Shown: positions 1 through 11,387, numbered from the stretch's first letter. The stretch: 64,000 nt of DNA from Euphorbia lathyris (GCF_963576675.1 NC_088911.1:82985256-83049255), one strand, 5' to 3'. Notes: generated by a model from the sequence alone, not told the origin. Program-made: numbers and translations.

Positions 1-804
1 AAATGTTTCTTCATTGGATACCCTAAGGAAACTATGGGATATTACTTCTATCATCCAGATGATCAGAAAGTAATAGTATCCAAGCACGTAACCTTCTTAG
101 AGAAAGAGTTTCTCGAAGACACAGAAAAGGGAAGCATGATTGAACTTGATGAAGTTCAAGAACAAGAAACACCAACTGAAACAACAGAAGCGATTAAGGA
201 ACCCGATGCAGTCCCATTAGATGAGACTCAAGTGCCACCCCTTCGTAGATCACAAAGAGTTCGTGAACTCCCTATTAGATATGGTTTTCTAGTGGGAGAT
301 GATGATGAGGTTACCGTGTTAGACGATGAACCTGAAAACTACGAAGAGGCTCTTAACAGTCCAGATTTTAAAGCATGGCTTGAAGCCATGGATTTTGAGA
401 TGGATTCCATGTATACCAACCAAGTGTGGACTTTGGTTGATCCACCCGAAGGGATAAAACCCATTGGGTGCAGGTGGATCTTCAAAAAGAAGACTGACAT
501 GGATGGAAAGGTTAGCACCTACAAAGCTAGGTTAGTAGAGAAAGGATATCGTCAGAAGCAAAGAATTGATTATGACGAAACTTTCTCTCCTGTGGCTATG
601 TCCAAATCAATCAGAATAATGCTTGCTATTGCCGCTCACTACGATTACGAGATTTGGCAAATGGATGTGAAAACAGCTTTCCTAAACGGAAACCTGCTTG
701 AGGATGTATATATGATGCAACCTGAAGGTTTCATATCAAAGGATGCAAACAAGGTTTGCAAACTTCAGAGATCCATTTATAGACTCAAGCAAGCATCTAG
801 AAGC
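1..804 (+). pseudogene. Copia element A pol, integrase C-terminus and start of RT (interrupted)
   Basis: This is the middle of a Ty1/Copia polyprotein, open from the window edge; the first in-window ATG is at 34. It shows the end of the integrase region (CFFIGYPKE and YYFYHPDDQ), a linker with PLRRSQRVRELP, then the RT start with GCRWIFKKK, YKARLV, QMDVKTAFLNGNL and SIYRLKQASRS. Copia Pol copies element RNA into DNA and integrates it. Reading is cut at 804, where Copia B is inserted in the opposite orientation; coding of the same element resumes at 13252. The last few codons before the stop near 820 are therefore LTR sequence of B, not host protein. The family match is secure. The Angela/BARE-like lineage suggested by the 1.8-kb LTR is inference. 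Gag and protease lie outside the window. Confidence 0.9.
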
Positions 805-2643
805 TGTTGGAAATTAGGCTAAGGTATAGCAGCGGAAATATAAATTTTTTAACCTATTTCCATTAACCCTAGGATCCGTTAATCGTTATTTCATATAAAG
901 AGGGATAAGAAGAATTACCTTTTGATGATCAATCTACCGTTGTTAATGAAGTGCCCACAACTCTTCTCCGAGTTCCCAAGCACGAAATAAAACACGGGAA
1001 GATTAAGTTAGAATCAACCGTTGAATAGCAACCAAAATAGATTGCCTCTAATTAATCAACACAAGATCAAGGATAAAAGAAATAGATGAAATCAATTGAT
1101 CGGAAGGAAGCCGTAGAGAAATCTCGTCCTCGAACTAGGGGTCGAATTTTCTCTCTCTTGCACTAGGGTGGATTTCGAAAATCTCTCTAGGGTTTTCACA
1201 CTTGGATTTCGAAAATCCTAAGGGAGGGGGTATTTATAATCTCTTGTATCTAATCCCTAGTTAGATAGAATTATGTTACTGAATAGGAATTCAATTCGGA
1301 ATAGAATTCCTAATTATTATCTCATTATATATCTAATATATTAAGGATAATAATAATATGAGTATTATAATCTAATTAAAACTCCTAACTTATTTATCTC
1401 TTAATTAATTTAATTCATAATCCTAATCTAATTAGAATTAATAAAATCAAATTAATTATTCATGTATTTTACTACATGAATTTCGACCCCCCTTTGGTCC
1501 ATGGGCCTTATTGGGCTCAATTGGGCTTCCATCAATTAATTAACATCTATCTCTCTTTTAGGTTCCAAGTCTTATGTGTGACCCATTAGGTTCTTATTGC
1601 TTCTAGCCGTATGCAATGTTATTAAATAATTTTCAAAGAATTATATTTAATCTTTGCATAACGGAATGATGTACAGAGTATGTGATTAGCAAGTCCGTAA
1701 TCATTCCCCCAGAGCCATAAGAAGACATGTTGATTCTGTCGTTAACCTTTCCGTATTAGTTATAGTATAATTCGATCCTTTATCAACTACATCCTTGAAC
1801 TGAATCTTATAACTATGGATGATGTCAAGTCACATATAGCGAGACATTCGTTTTACTTGTACAGGCCGAGTCAACTCAAATAGATAGGTTAAGTGAAATC
1901 TGTATTTCAAGTCTTAAGCTATCACCTTGCAAGGATTTAGAGTCGAGTCTTCCACAAGCGATCCTTGGATGTATCTCCCATTTATCGGGAGTGATAAATG
2001 CTCAATCCAATATATAACGATCCCGCAATCACTTCCTGTGATACCCAACGTCTACTGTTCACACCCCAGAGTCATCTCTGTTAAGAATCGTGTTACACCA
2101 GAGTCAAAGCATCACATTCCGTAATCCAGAATACCAATTAATATTCCTTTGAGTCTGAGGATTAGTTATACCTATTAATACCAATGAGATGAACAGGTGA
2201 CAAGGATGAATCTACCCATCCTGTTATCTCAAATCGGATCCCCAATCCTAATGAACTACTTTTCATCGGATCCATGTAACTGTCTAGATATCTGTATATA
2301 TGAAGCTTGTGAGATCAGCTTTCTGTCGGACAGAAGACATTGTTACATGCAAGTCTCAACAGTGATATATCAATCCTAAACATATCACTTGACTTGGGGT
2401 GGTTTTAAGTTTATCAGTTTATTATAAAGTTTTGTCTCACTTCATGCTTGTATGAACACTTTATAATCACTTTAAATAAACTTACGGATTTTCTTTTATT
2501 AGACTTTATTTAGTGCTTAAAAGGGATTGCCTTTATATAGTTATAAAACATATATCTCATTAAAACAAATGATATAAAGAACAATTCATTTACATTAAGT
2601 TTGTATCCTAGAACAATTGTCTATAGGACACTAAACCCCAACA
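805..2643 (-). repeat. 3' LTR of Copia B
   Basis: A 1839-bp direct copy of 11388-13246 in the same orientation. It is followed on the minus strand by the GAAGC duplication. A segment of about 19 bp present in the other two LTRs (11388-13246 and, inverted, 14339-16158) is missing near 1350, so the loss is specific to this copy. Short open frames within it (for example 1927-2124 and 2197-2379) recur in the other LTRs without conservation pressure that I can see and are not genes. Confidence 0.95.
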
Positions 2644-2657
2644 TACTCCCACTTGGA
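2644..2657 (-). other. Polypurine tract of Copia B
   Basis: On the minus strand the sequence TCCAAGTGGGAGTA directly precedes the 3' LTR. It is the plus-strand DNA priming site, and the identical string precedes the 3' LTR of element A at 14325-14338. Confidence 0.85.
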
Positions 2658-2819
2658 CTAAAGCCAATTGTTTCCAAAACTTATCATAGTAGAAGTTAAA
2701 TGACGATCATGTACTCTCTGGGTTAAGGGCTTTGTCAACGGATCTGCAACGTTGTCCTCTGTAGGTACTCTTTCTATTCTCACATCTCCTCTAGCCACAA
2801 TCTCTCTTATGATGTGGTA

Positions 2820-4268
2820 TCACTTAAGGTAATGCTTGGACGCATTATGAGACTGTGGTTCCTTTTCTTGCGCAATGGCTCCATTGTTATCACAATACAG
2901 TGTAATGGGATTTACAATGTCAGGCACCACACCAAGTTCTGTAATGAACTTTCTTATCCAAACCACTTCCTTTGCTGCTTCCGCAGCTGCGATATACTCT
3001 GACTCGGTCGTAGAGAAAGCTACGCTTCCCTGTTTGGAACTCTTCCAACTGACCGCGCCCCCATTCAAGATAAACAGGTATCCTGATTGGGATTTAAAAT
3101 CATTCTCATCTGTGAGATGACTTGCATCTGAAAATCCTTCTATTTTCAGATCACCTTCTCCATACACTAGGAACATATCTTTAGTTCTTCTTAAGTACTT
3201 AAGAATGTTCTTGACGGCAATCCAATGCTCGTCTTCCGGATTTCCTTGGTAACGACTCGTTACAGATAACGTGAACGCTACGTCAGGTCTAGTGCATAGC
3301 ATAGCATACATAATCGAACCGATTGCGTTGGCGTACGGGACTACAGCCATGCGTCTTTTGTCATCATCGGTTTTAGGACATTGATGATTGTTTAACTTTA
3401 CTCCATGTAGCATGGGTAAGTTACCTCGTTTCAATTCAAGCATGCTAAACCGATTTAGCACCTTTTCAATGTATGTAGCCTGTGAAAGACCAAGCAGTCT
3501 TCTTGATCTATCTCTGTAGATCTTTATACCAAGTATATAAGCTGCTTCACCAAGGTCTTTCATTGAGAAGTTACCAGATAACCATACTTTTACCGACTGT
3601 AGTAGAGCAATGTCATTTCCCATTAATAATATACCGTCCACATATAGTATGAGAAATGCTATAGAGCTCCCACTTGCTTTCTTGTAAATGCAAGCTTCTT
3701 CGCAATTTTGTTCGAAACCAAATTGTTTTATGGTTTCGTCAAAACGCTTATTCCAGCTTCTTGATGCTTGCTTGAGTCCATAAATGGATCTCTGAAGTTT
3801 GCAAACTTTATTTGCATCCTTCGATATGAAACCTTCAGGCTGCATCATATATACATCCTCAAGCAGGTTTCCGTTTAGGAAAGCTGTTTTCACATCCATT
3901 TGCCAAATCTCATAATCGTAGTGAGCGGCAATTGCAAGCATGATTCTGATTGATTTGGACATAGCCACAGGAGAGAAAGTTTCATCATAATCAATTCCTT
4001 GCTTCTGACGATATCCTTTCGCTACTAACCTAGCTTTGTAGGTGCAAACCTTTCCATCCATGTCTGTCTTCTTTTTGAAGATCCATCTGCACCCAATGGG
4101 TTTTATCCCTTCGGGTGGATCAACCAAAGTCCACACTTGGTTAGTATACATGGAATCCATTTCAGAATCCATGGCCTCAAGCCATCCTTTAGAATCTGGA
4201 CTAGTAAGAGCCTCTTCGTAGTTTTCGGGTTCGTCGTCTAACACGGGAACCTCATTATCATCTCCCAC
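2820..4268 (-). pseudogene. Copia B reverse transcriptase and RNase H
   Basis: The frame covers RT (GCRWIFKKK, QMDVKTAFLNGNL, YGLKQASRSW) and RNase H (FSDASHLTDEND, SWKSSKQGSVAFSTTESEY, CDNNGAIAQ). The RT active-site box reads YVDG (Gly codon at 3635-3633) where Copia has YVDD and element A still has YVDD; loss of a metal-binding Asp should abolish polymerase activity. A TGA replaces the Gly codon of element A's SKHYLKGYH, so about 50 C-terminal residues that can still be read in 2660-2819 are cut off. A frame change separates it from the integrase C-terminus at 4340. Confidence 0.93.
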
Positions 4269-4339
4269 TAGAAAACCATATCTAACTGGGAGTTCACGAA
4301 CTCTTTATGATCTACGAATAGGTGGCACTGGAGTCTCAT

Positions 4340-4620
4340 CTAATGGACTACTTCGGGTACCTCAACCGCCTCTGTTGTTTCAGTCGGTGTTTCTTCTTCT
4401 TGAACTTCGTCAAGTTCAATCACGCTTCCCTTTTGTGTTTCTTCGAGAAACTCTTTCTCCAAGAAGGTTGCGTGTTTGGATACTATCACTTTCTGATCAT
4501 CTGGATGATAGAAGTAATATCCCACAGTTTCCTTAGGGCATCCAATGAAGAAACATTTATCAGATTTAGAATCTAGTTTGTCGGACGCAATGCGTTTTGA
4601 CAAATGCTGAACAACCCCAC
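4340..4620 (-). pseudogene. Copia B integrase C-terminal segment
   Basis: The reading from 4620 downwards contains SKRIASDKLDSKSDKCFFIG and then YYFYHPDDQKVIVSKH, matching element A at 1-120. The upstream end is the CCCAC target duplication of the solo LTR, and the rest of the integrase is on the far side of that insertion (7764-8670). A frame change near 4270-4340 disconnects it from the RT. Residues read upstream of 4620 belong to the inserted LTR. Confidence 0.88.
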
Positions 4621-4764
4621 TGTAGACACCGAGTCGGAGGACCTGTGACGAAAACCTGAAAACAAGACGGTTGAAGCAATTGATTCCGGAAGTTTTGAAA
4701 AACAAAAATATATAAAGAATAATAAGTACATAATAAAGAAGAAAGAGTTACGGCGGGTCGCTGT

Positions 4765-5100
4765 TGTTGATCGGATGGCTCGCGAATGCTTAGCGGCATG
4801 GTGCGAGTGCTTAGCGGCGGCCGACGCACGTTCGACGACAGTCGGACGCCCGTTCGACGACGCAAAGCGCGCGCTCGACGTCCGTCGGACGCACGCATCC
4901 AACCACGAATGGCACGCGCTCGGCATCCGAGCGATGCACGGGCCCGGCGGCGCGGAACGCGCGCTCGTCGGCCACAGGGCGTGTGCGCCTGGCAGCGTGG
5001 AACGCACGTTCGGCGGCCACGACGCGTGGATGCCCGACGGCACGGAACACGAGCTCGACGGCCGTGGGACGTGCGCGCCTGACGGCGCGAGACGCGCCCC
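4765..5100 (+). repeat. Imperfect GC-rich tandem repeats in solo LTR U3
   Basis: Strings such as GGCACGGAACGCGCGCTCG, GGCAGCGTGGAACGCACG and GACGGCACGGAACACGAG recur at roughly 50-60-bp steps, each with a GACGGCC or TCGGCGGCC element. It precedes the hairpin array and is sharply GC-rich against an AT-rich background. Confidence 0.7.
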
Positions 5101-5410
5101 GGCGGCCGTTGGGCGAGTGCCCAACCACGTCGGGCGGACGCCCAACGATTGTTGGGCGAACGCCCAACGATTGTTGGGCGAACGCCCAACGGCAGTTGGG
5201 CGCACCCCCAACCTTGCGTTGGGCGCTCGCCCAACGCTGTTGGGCGATCGCCCAACAATGTTGGGCGGTAGCCCAACAAAGGTTGGGCGGCCGCCCAACA
5301 ATGTTGGGCGGTAGCCCAACGGAGGGTTGGGCGGTCGCCCAACATGCCATGGGCGGCCGCCCAACCCCCTTGGGCGACGCCCGATTTTACTCGGGCGTCG
5401 CCCATTTTTC
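5100..5410 (+). repeat. Array of short GGGCG/CGCCC hairpins upstream of LTR TATA box
   Basis: About a dozen consecutive units have the form TTGGGCGnnnGCCCAAC, each an inverted repeat with a 3-4-base loop (for example GTTGGGCGAACGCCCAAC, twice in a row, and GTTGGGCGATCGCCCAAC). Spacers between units are about 5-10 bases. The array ends about 20 bases before the TATA box. The role is unknown; it could be a set of protein-binding sites, a block to transcription, or a source of hairpin RNA. Confidence 0.9.
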
Positions 5411-5426
5411 CGGGGACCCGTTTGCC

Positions 5427-5433
5427 TATAAAA
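5427..5433 (+). promoter_or_regulatory. TATA box of the solo LTR
   Basis: TATAAAA lies in the context TTTGCCTATAAAAGGCAC just after the GC-rich U3. A start site about 25-35 bases downstream (near 5460) would fit; the following sequence is a T/A-rich leader. Confidence 0.7.
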
Positions 5434-6093
5434 GGCACGGATCCCCATGCATTTTGGGAGGAGAATTTTTGGAGCTTTCTCACTCTAAACATTTTTAGAG
5501 AGAGAAAGTCAATTTTTTGGAGAAAATATTTTTTTCCCAAAAAAATCCAAATTTTCCCAAAGTTAAATTTTTACTAAAAACCGGAAAATCACGACTCGTG
5601 GAATCAATCGGCTTCGACTGTCCGATACCGAATTTCAGGTATTATCCGAGGACTAGACTCTTTTATTTTATTTTATTTATTCTCTTCTTCTATTTATTTT
5701 TTATGTTATAGTTTCTTTATTTGATTAGTTATTTATTTTATCACGTTTTATTTAATTTTTCGTATTTATTTAATTCCCGTCTCGTGTTGAATAAAATTCG
5801 GTTTTGCTTTAAAATAAAAAACCTCGTTTTGATATCCCAATACGAACCATGATCCGATAAAAAGGTAGTTCGGGTATTGAAAGCGTTGTAACTATAAGTT
5901 TTAATTTAAAGGAATTTCCGAATAACGTTTTAAAATAAAAACGTCGTTTTAGGAACTTCCGTTATTGACTATGATCCATTTTGGTAGTTCGGAAATCCAA
6001 AACGATTGAATTAGATTTAATTTAAAGCTTTTGAATAAATCTGGAAATAATTGGAGTGCTGCTGTAATTTACCATTTCTGTCACTAATTGCTG

Positions 6094-6120
6094 TTTACCG
6101 ACGGATTTTCCGTCGGTAAA
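6094..6120. other. Perfect 12-bp hairpin in solo LTR
   Basis: TTTACCGACGGA, loop TTT, then TCCGTCGGTAAA. It is isolated in otherwise AT-rich LTR sequence. The ACCGACGG core resembles the subterminal repeats of the CACTA element at 40028-43661, possibly by chance. Confidence 0.75.
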
Positions 6121-7763
6121 TCTGCTGGAATGTAAAAAATGCTGTTTTGGTCCCTCTTTCTTAACTTTTAAGCTTTTAATCCTTCATATGTATATGTATA
6201 GTTATGTAATATATATTTTCAAATTATTTTAGACATTTAGTATATATAATTATTTAGGATGTTTGTATATCATTTTTTATTCCATTTTTAAATATAAGTA
6301 TATGTATATATATATTTTCTTTTTCATTCCTTTTGGGTTATATTGGATTTTATTTTAAATGTTATTTACTTGGGCATTTTGGAAAATAATCAATAGATAT
6401 TAGTATATGCTATTTTTTTTATATATTTAAAACTATAATAGTTATGTACATATGTAGTTTTGGGATGTTTGAGTTATTTTATTGGTTATTGAATGAAATT
6501 ATTTTGGGTAAATGTTATTTTCTTATTTATGAGATTTATTTACTATTTTCACATCTTTAAAGTATAAATGTATTTTATCTAATATTTTCATATATGTATT
6601 ATATAGTTTCCTTTTATTAACTTTTATTTTCATATTCTCTTTTTGATTTAAATGTATATATATATATGCTAGAATTACTTTCTTTATTCTTTTGGATCAT
6701 TCATGGGTCCATGTTTCAAATGGGCTTTATTTGATTATGAATCTTGCTTTAAATGAGTTTATTATTGTAATTATAATAGGTAGAGAGAGTCCATTAAATA
6801 AAAGGAAAAATTAAATCACAAAAAGAGTTTTTAATTTAATCATTTAAACTAATGAATTTTTAGAGGTTCCTAATGTAAATAAATAGTGTTTTCTTGACAT
6901 TTCAAATCGTTTCTCAAAACATCACGCTTTAAAACCTTAGTCCGTTCCAACGACGGATTAAGCGAGCCTTGTAATTAAAATCATTTTCATTGTGAATAAT
7001 CGAATATTTTGAACCATTTTCTCAAAAGAATTTGTACAAAATAAAATGGACTTGTATGTTTAACCACGTTTTCTTACTAAAGGTTTTTATCTCAAACGTT
7101 TTCAAACACTTGAGTCGTTCCAACGGCGATTCGAGTAAACTTCACCAATCGGGGTTTTAAAACGCACCTAAATCGTTCCACCGGTGATTAAGGTGCGAAC
7201 CACGTAAATAAACTCGTTTTGGGAGGAAATAAGTTAGCATAGAATAAACACACAGCATGACATTTAAATAAAGTTGTAAATAAATCACTTCTTTCTTCCC
7301 CCTTCTCTGTGTATGTATAATATAAATGGGTGATTCTTTACTAATGTGGCTTTTTAATAATATATGCTCAAAACGGTTTCCAAAAAGAGAAAGAAAAGGT
7401 TTCAAATGAATTTTAAACTTAAAGAAGTATACGATTAGTCCGTTATCGCCTAACATGCTGAGTAGGAGGCCGGTGGTTCATAACCGGGTGATGTCGGAGT
7501 GCCTAGTAGCCTTTCTCCGGAAAGGAGCTAGCCTTCTCGGCTCGTACCTAAGTTTCCCGAACCCACACCGGTCTCACGCAAGGGATCGGTGTTCATTTTC
7601 CCATTCGTGGGTGGCGACTCTTCCATATCTCCGAGCTCCGGTCCTGCCGAGCAGCTTGATTCCACGATTGGTTGCTTTTGGCGCCAATCACCGCTTACGT
7701 CGCCATGAGGTTGTCCACCCCCCGGTCCGCCCGGGAGATTAGGCCGCGGCACCTCGTCTAACA

Positions 7764-8670
7764 CCCACACTCTCATGAATGAGAACACGGGTTTCCTACC
7801 AATGAACAATTCATATGGTGTGGAACTAGCGGATTTAGTTGGTACTCGGTTTAGGGTGCAGAGGGCAGTTTCTAAGGCATAGCCCCAGAACGTCTTTGGA
7901 AGTAAGGCCATGCTCATCATGGATCGTACCATATCTAGTAGGGTACGGTTTCTCCTTTCGGATACACCATTGTGTTGTGGTGTATAGGGAGGTGTCCATT
8001 GTGAGCATATCCCACATTCAGTTAGATAATTCAGAAAATCATCTGAAAGATATTCGCCACCTCGATCAGATCGAAGCGTCTTTATTTTCTTTCCTAATTG
8101 ATTTTCTACTTCATTCTTGAAGCATTTGAATTTCTCAAAAGCTTCTGATTTGTGCTTCATCAAGTAGATGTAACCATATCGGGTATGGTCATCTATGAAG
8201 CTTATGAAGAATCTGAATCCTCCTCTTGCTTGGACTGACATAGGATCGCATACATTTGAATGAATAAGTCCTAGAGTGTCTGATACACGCTCACCTTTAT
8301 TGCTAAAGGGTGTCTTTGTCATTTTACCTTTTAAACATGATTCGCATGTTTCCAATGATTCGGGATCGATTGGATCTATAAGCCCATCTGAATGTAGCTT
8401 TAGCATGCGTCTCTTGTTTATATGGCCTAAACGACAATGCCACAAGTAAGTTGAATTATCTAGCTTATGTCTTTTGGTATCAATTGCAAAAATAGGAATT
8501 TTGTCATCTAACACATAAATCCCATTTTGTGATATTCCTGAAAAATAGAAGATCGAATCTCTATAAAAATCGCAACGTTTGTCTTTTATTGAAATATGAA
8601 AGCCGTCGTCAACAAGACGGCTAATAGAAATAATATTTCTAGATATTCCTGGAATATCCTTAGGCTGCAT
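7764..8670 (-). pseudogene. Copia B integrase core
   Basis: The reading starts with a fragment fused across a deletion (PGISRNIISISRL), then GAG-pre-integrase with the HHCC zinc site (WHCRLGH ... CESC), then the integrase core. Of the catalytic triad, the first Asp is replaced by Asn (LIHSNVCDPM; Copia normally has HSDVCGPM), the second is present (LRSDRGGEY) and the Glu is present (NGVSERRNRT). It stops at the CCCAC duplication of the solo LTR after PVFSFMRVWV; residues read beyond are LTR. Integrase would insert element cDNA into chromosomes; this copy should not. Confidence 0.92.
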
Positions 8671-9552
8671 CCGGTATCAAATACCAAAAGATTCAGACTG
8701 TGAAATTTCAATATAGAACATACCAGATGTTGAAGTCCTGGCTTCTTCCCCTTTTGAGGAAGGCTAGGTACACCAACATTTCTTTTCCAATGTCCCAAGT
8801 CACCACAATAGTAGCACTTTCCTTTGGGCTTCTTCAATTCCTTTCCCTTAGTTTTATTGGGCACGACTTTCTTACCTTTCTTGGGATATTTAGGATTGGG
8901 AGAATTCCCTTTTCCTCTTCTTTGATCCCTCTATGACAAGAGCCGGTATGGCTTTGTCTTTCTTCATATTGGGCTCAACTGACTTGAGCATATTTGCAAG
9001 CTCTTCAAGAGAGGTTTGCAAGTCATTCATCTGATAGTTTATGATGAACTGTGAATAACTCTCTGGGAGGGATTGAAGAATTAAGTCTACGCTTAATTCG
9101 TTATCCATCACAAATCCAATACTAGAAAGTTTGGTAATGTAGCCAATCATCTTGACACAATGTGTCATGACAGATGTGCCCTCTTGCATCCTGCAACGAT
9201 ATAGCAACTTGTATATCTCGTAGCGTTCGCACCTGGTCTGTTTCCCAAACAATTCCTTTAGGTGCATGATGATGGAATAGGCATCCATTTCCTCATGTTG
9301 CCTTTGTAATTCTGATGTCATCGATGCAAGTATGATGCATTCGGCATGATCATCATCAGCCTTGTGCTTCTTGTAAGCATCAATTTCCTCAATGGGAGCA
9401 TCATCAGCAGGGACAGGGGGTATCGATGTATCAAGTACATACCCTATTTTATCGAACTTCAAAATGATTTTGAGGTTACGAAACTAGTCGGTGAAGTTTG
9501 AACCATTCAATTTGTTATCGGTAAGAAGGTTTTGCAGATTGGTGTTAGTCAT
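8671..9552 (-). pseudogene. Copia B gag with zinc knuckle; protease largely missing
   Basis: Gag starts at the ATG ending at 9552 (MTNTNLQNLL) and is in frame with the long reading from 9462, but has a TAG at 9486-9484 where the frame would be expected to read Trp. The UBN2-type capsid region follows (YEIYKLLYRCRMQEG, LILQSLPESYSQF). A shift near 8890 leads to the nucleocapsid knuckle CYYCGDLGHWKRN, in which a lost base replaces the last Cys. Just after it, DTGCSL looks like the beginning of the protease, joined almost directly to the pre-integrase reading, so most of the protease has been deleted. Gag would form the cytoplasmic virus-like particle. Confidence 0.85.
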
Positions 9553-11374
9553 GATATTAAGAGTGTTTTAATTTAAAACTTGAGATGTGAGAAAGAGTAA
9601 ACGTACGTTATTCATTTGCTTTAAAGTATATCAATATAAAATTATAGGCCTTTTAGTTTATTTTAGATTGCTCCCACTATTTTGCCAAATTAATAGCCCT
9701 CCATATTAATTCGAAGAATTTCACAAATCCTTTAGTGAGCTAGGATCCTAACTCCTGAGATTTCGCCTTGAGTTTGCTCAACAAGCTAGTCTCATTCGTT
9801 AGGTAGATTCATGTAATCAATCACATCTTTAATGTGATTCTTAGGTTATTGGGTTACTAACCACATTAGTAACTAATATGCTATTCACATTAATCCCAAC
9901 CATCTTGCCCATTAGTTTATGACAACATGAGTTTGCTCATCCAATTATCATAATCTAATTTAAGTATTACCCCATATTCATGAAAAGTAATTTTCGATAA
10001 TTCAGGGGATACCGTAAGACCCCGAGCTTGAGTTTGCTCAACAACCCAAAGGCCCCCAGCACTGCCGACTGAATTATAATATTAGGGAGGGGCAACCGAT
10101 TTTAATAACTTGTTTATTTACTTAACTTTTTAATGAGGGATTTTATTTTAGGTCTCATAATCTAACTTAGTCTTGATTTGCTTTAGCATACATCAGACAC
10201 ATACATTCACATACATTGGCGTTATGGACATATCATCTAAATTATTCCGTCGAGCCAGAGACGGAATAAAAGGGCAAACCTAAGGAAATACTAACTATTA
10301 CATATTTCTCTTTAGGTCCTCCGTCTTCTCCATGGCGCCTTGAAATTACATATTAATTTCTATACTACTAAAGAAAACTTCAATTGAATTGAAGGGAATC
10401 ATATGAGAGGAGAAATTACAATAGATAGTAGAAAGGCAGGACTCGCAGGCCCTATTTCAAAAATACCAAAAGACTAAAAGAGGGTCCAAATATGTCCATA
10501 ACTCCAAACATGCATAGACTCAATTAAATAAATTTAATTGGTTGATTACATAACTATTTTATGTAATATTTATGTTAATCACATTAACTTATCAAATTAA
10601 CTTTCATCCAATTTTACTTCTAATAGTTTCGTATCCTTTTATATTAATTTTTAGATTAATATAACTATACAAAACTTTAATTATGCACGTCCCAATTATT
10701 TTGATTTTAATTCATTTAACATTTTGATTTACAAATTGGTAAAACAAACTTTTAAACAAATTTTCATTCGATAATCAAAACAGAAAACTATGAATTTCTG
10801 AAACATATATAAAAACCGATTTTAAACAATTTAAAATTCAAGTGGGTCTCGGGCCGGGCCCGAGAGTGGGCTGCTGCCGATTGGCAGCAGCCCTAGGGCG
10901 GCTAAACCGCCGCTGCCTTGCGGCAGCGACGGCCAGGCGCCGCACGCGGCTGCTGCCGCGCGACAGCGGCCAGTCGCGCCGCGAGGCGCGACTCGAGCTG
11001 CTGTCGTATTTATTTATTTATTTATTTTTTTTGTAATAACAATTTTAAATATATATATCAGTTCTAAAACGGTTTTAAAACGATTTTCAGAAAATAGAAA
11101 AACCTACTATAGATTTCCGTTTTATCTTTAGAATTAATAAAACTGATTTTATCAATCTAACTATAAAACTAATAGATTTTGTTATAATGATTATCAACCA
11201 AAATAATTAGGAACATACGCATAATCTATTTTAATTAACAATTAATTAAAACTTATTTATCTTTAGAATTAATTAATCAAAACAATTTGTTAATTAATCC
11301 TAACTATAAATATTTATTCAATCCTATTGAAAAACTTCTAAATTTTCATATATGAAATAACAGATTTAACGATG
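9553..11374 (-). other. Untranslated leader of Copia B
   Basis: Between primer site and gag ATG there are about 1.8 kb of AT-rich sequence without convincing coding. Short T-rich strings such as TTGAGTTTGCTCAACAA recur (near 9770 and 10030). A GC-rich hairpin block lies at 10851-10992. This is where RNA packaging and dimerisation signals are expected in an LTR element. Confidence 0.7.
10851..10992. repeat. Cluster of GC-rich hairpins in Copia B leader
   Basis: Successive inverted repeats: GGGCCGGGCCC region at 10851-10864; GGCTGCTGCC/GGCAGCAGCC with loop GATT (10869-10892); GGCGG/CCGCC (10897-10911); CGCTGCC/GGCAGCG (10911-10928); GTCGCGCC/GGCGCGAC with loop GCGA (10973-10992). It is flanked by AT-rich DNA and an ATTT run. 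Confidence 0.9.
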
Positions 11375-11386
11375 GCTCTGATACCA
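11375..11386 (-). other. tRNA-iMet primer-binding site of Copia B
   Basis: On the minus strand TGGTATCAGAGC follows the 5' LTR end by one base. It is complementary to the 3' end of plant initiator tRNA-Met, the usual Copia primer. Confidence 0.93.
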
Positions 11387-11387
11387 C

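Larger units (their letters stand above)
4621..7763 (+). mobile_element. Solo LTR, Tat/Ogre-like, nested in Copia B
   Basis: The 3143-bp block starts TGTAGACACCGAG and ends CTCGTCTAACA, and is flanked by a perfect 5-bp duplication CCCAC (4616-4620 and 7764-7768). The Copia integrase reading is continuous once it is removed. No gag, pol, primer site or second LTR is present, so it is a solo LTR left by LTR-LTR recombination. A TATA box at 5427 gives plus orientation. The 3' end contains GTGGCGACTC, a string I associate with Tat/Ogre LTRs; that lineage is inference. Many overlapping open frames over 4566-5540 on both strands are artefacts of GC-rich repeats and are not genes. Confidence 0.92.

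Noticed and set aside
1927..2379. Short frames conserved between 1927-2379, 12530-12982 and 14577-15047
   Set aside because: They lie inside the three copies of the same LTR and are conserved because the LTR is repeated, not because they are genes.
5100..5410. Regularly spaced repeats considered as a CRISPR array
   Set aside because: Units are short palindromes with 5-10-base spacers inside a plant LTR; no cas genes and eukaryotic context.
4566..5540. Several overlapping open frames of 98-324 residues on both strands rich in Arg/Ala/Gly/Pro/Trp
   Set aside because: They read through GC-rich tandem and inverted repeats of the solo LTR in every frame; the apparent repeat proteins are by-products of the hairpin array.
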